A stretch of DNA of 28,569 bases. It comes from a virus. Position 1 is the stretch's first letter. The number at the start of each line of letters is the position of its first letter. The stretch covers positions 1 to 28,569 of the IMG/VR virus record IMGVR_UViG_3300030107_004985, one strand, 5' to 3'. Of the stretch, positions 28,212 through 28,569 are shown in pieces. The notes below the pieces were generated by a model. It saw nothing but the letters and a program-made list of their open reading frames with translations, had not been told where the DNA came from and did not search any database. Made by a program: the position numbers and the translations under genes.

Positions 28212-28569
28212 TGGCTACCATTACGCTGGAACAGTTTAACGATCGCCTGTCGGACATGGTTAGGACGGGCGAACTCGGTCAGGCCTTGCACCGAGCGACC
28301 GCTGAGGTAGGGATCCTTGCCGTTGAGTTTACACAGCGCGGTTACCTAAGGGGGCCACGCCCGGAAAGATTGGGGCGGGTCACGGGTGCGCTGGCGCGGT
28401 CTATTCGATTCAAAACCCGACCGACAAAGAGCGCGATCTTTATGTCGCTTACCGGCGGTGGCGGTCCTGAAGGCGTCGACTATGCAAGGAAACACGAATT
28501 GGGCGAAGGCATCCGCCCGCGGCCGTTTTTGCGTCCAGGGCGGGACGATGCAGTAGAGCACGCACCGCG
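28211..28569 (+). CDS. HK97 gp10-like head-tail/tail completion protein, N-terminal part
   Basis: ATG 28211 overlaps the connector stop by one base. The window ends inside the gene; the C-terminal part is at 1-183, because 28442-28569 repeats 1-128. The N-terminus is helical (MATITLEQFNDRLSDMVR), then TQRGYLRGPRPERLGRVTGA and LARSIRFKT, the G-x-L-R/S-x-S pattern of gp10-like proteins. The full protein is 137 residues. It would act in head-tail joining or tail completion, next to the connector and tail terminator genes. Confidence 0.8.
   Translation, partial: MATITLEQFNDRLSDMVRTGELGQALHRATAEVGILAVEFTQRGYLRGPRPERLGRVTGALARSIRFKTRPTKSAIFMSLTGGGGPEGVDYARKHELGEGIRPRPFLRPGRDDAVEHAP
28442..28569. 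repeat. Overlap of circular contig, right copy
   Basis: Second copy of bases 1-128, one mismatch at 28492. It may be a purely assembly-derived overlap, or reflect terminal redundancy of packaged DNA; the sequence cannot tell the two apart. Confidence 0.9.

Overview
The window looks like the whole genome of a small siphovirus (tailed phage, long non-contractile tail), opened inside a gene. Bases 1-128 recur at 28442-28569 with one mismatch, so the molecule closes into a circle of about 28,441 bp. The reading frame runs through the join and gives a complete 137-residue HK97-gp10-like protein. Every gene I can support is on the + strand. I see no integrase, excisionase, tRNA, CRISPR or insertion sequence. 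The base composition is GC-rich, the ribosome sites are mostly GGAGG/GAGG, and the lysis module carries several membrane proteins. This fits a Gram-negative bacterial host, but the host cannot be named. The silent mismatch between the two copies of the overlap suggests assembly from a mixed (environmental) population.

Layout by region. 22.8-28.6 kb and 0-0.2 kb hold the head genes: a portal fused to a Mu F-like domain, an HK97-type prohead protease, the major capsid protein with an N-terminal delta region, two small proteins with Lys/Ala-rich tails, and head-tail connectors. 0.2-10.9 kb holds the tail: tail terminator, a DUF2341-like protein, tail tube, tail assembly chaperone with a probable programmed frameshift, tape measure, distal tail and hub proteins, a Gly/Ser/Thr-rich fibre and a BNR-like propeller protein. 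10.9-12.7 kb holds lysis: a zinc amidase with an EF-hand-like loop, a holin candidate and three further membrane proteins. 12.7-14.4 kb is a block of very small unknown genes with its own promoters. 14.4-18.9 kb holds DNA metabolism and control: zinc-ribbon proteins, an annealing-like protein with an SSB-like C-terminal tip, three winged-helix-like proteins, an XRE protein, RusA resolvase, and an O-like initiator containing an iteron array followed by a helicase-loader-like protein. 18.9-22.8 kb holds a membrane coiled-coil protein and a packaging block: small terminase, ribbon-helix-helix-like protein, DNA methyltransferase and large terminase.

The most interesting DNA-level signals are these. 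(1) Two promoters at about 12.9 and 14.3 kb share an exactly spaced architecture, including a perfect 26-bp element that is inverted between them. (2) Three near-identical intercistronic hairpins carry UNCG tetraloops, and each is followed by the same ribosome-binding sequence. (3) Five tandem 11-bp iterons plus an AT-rich stretch inside the initiator gene look like a lambda-type origin. (4) A TTTT site would allow a +1 shift in the tail chaperone. (5) A promoter whose predicted start falls on the portal GTG suggests a leaderless message. Product names are motif- and context-based; no database search was possible.
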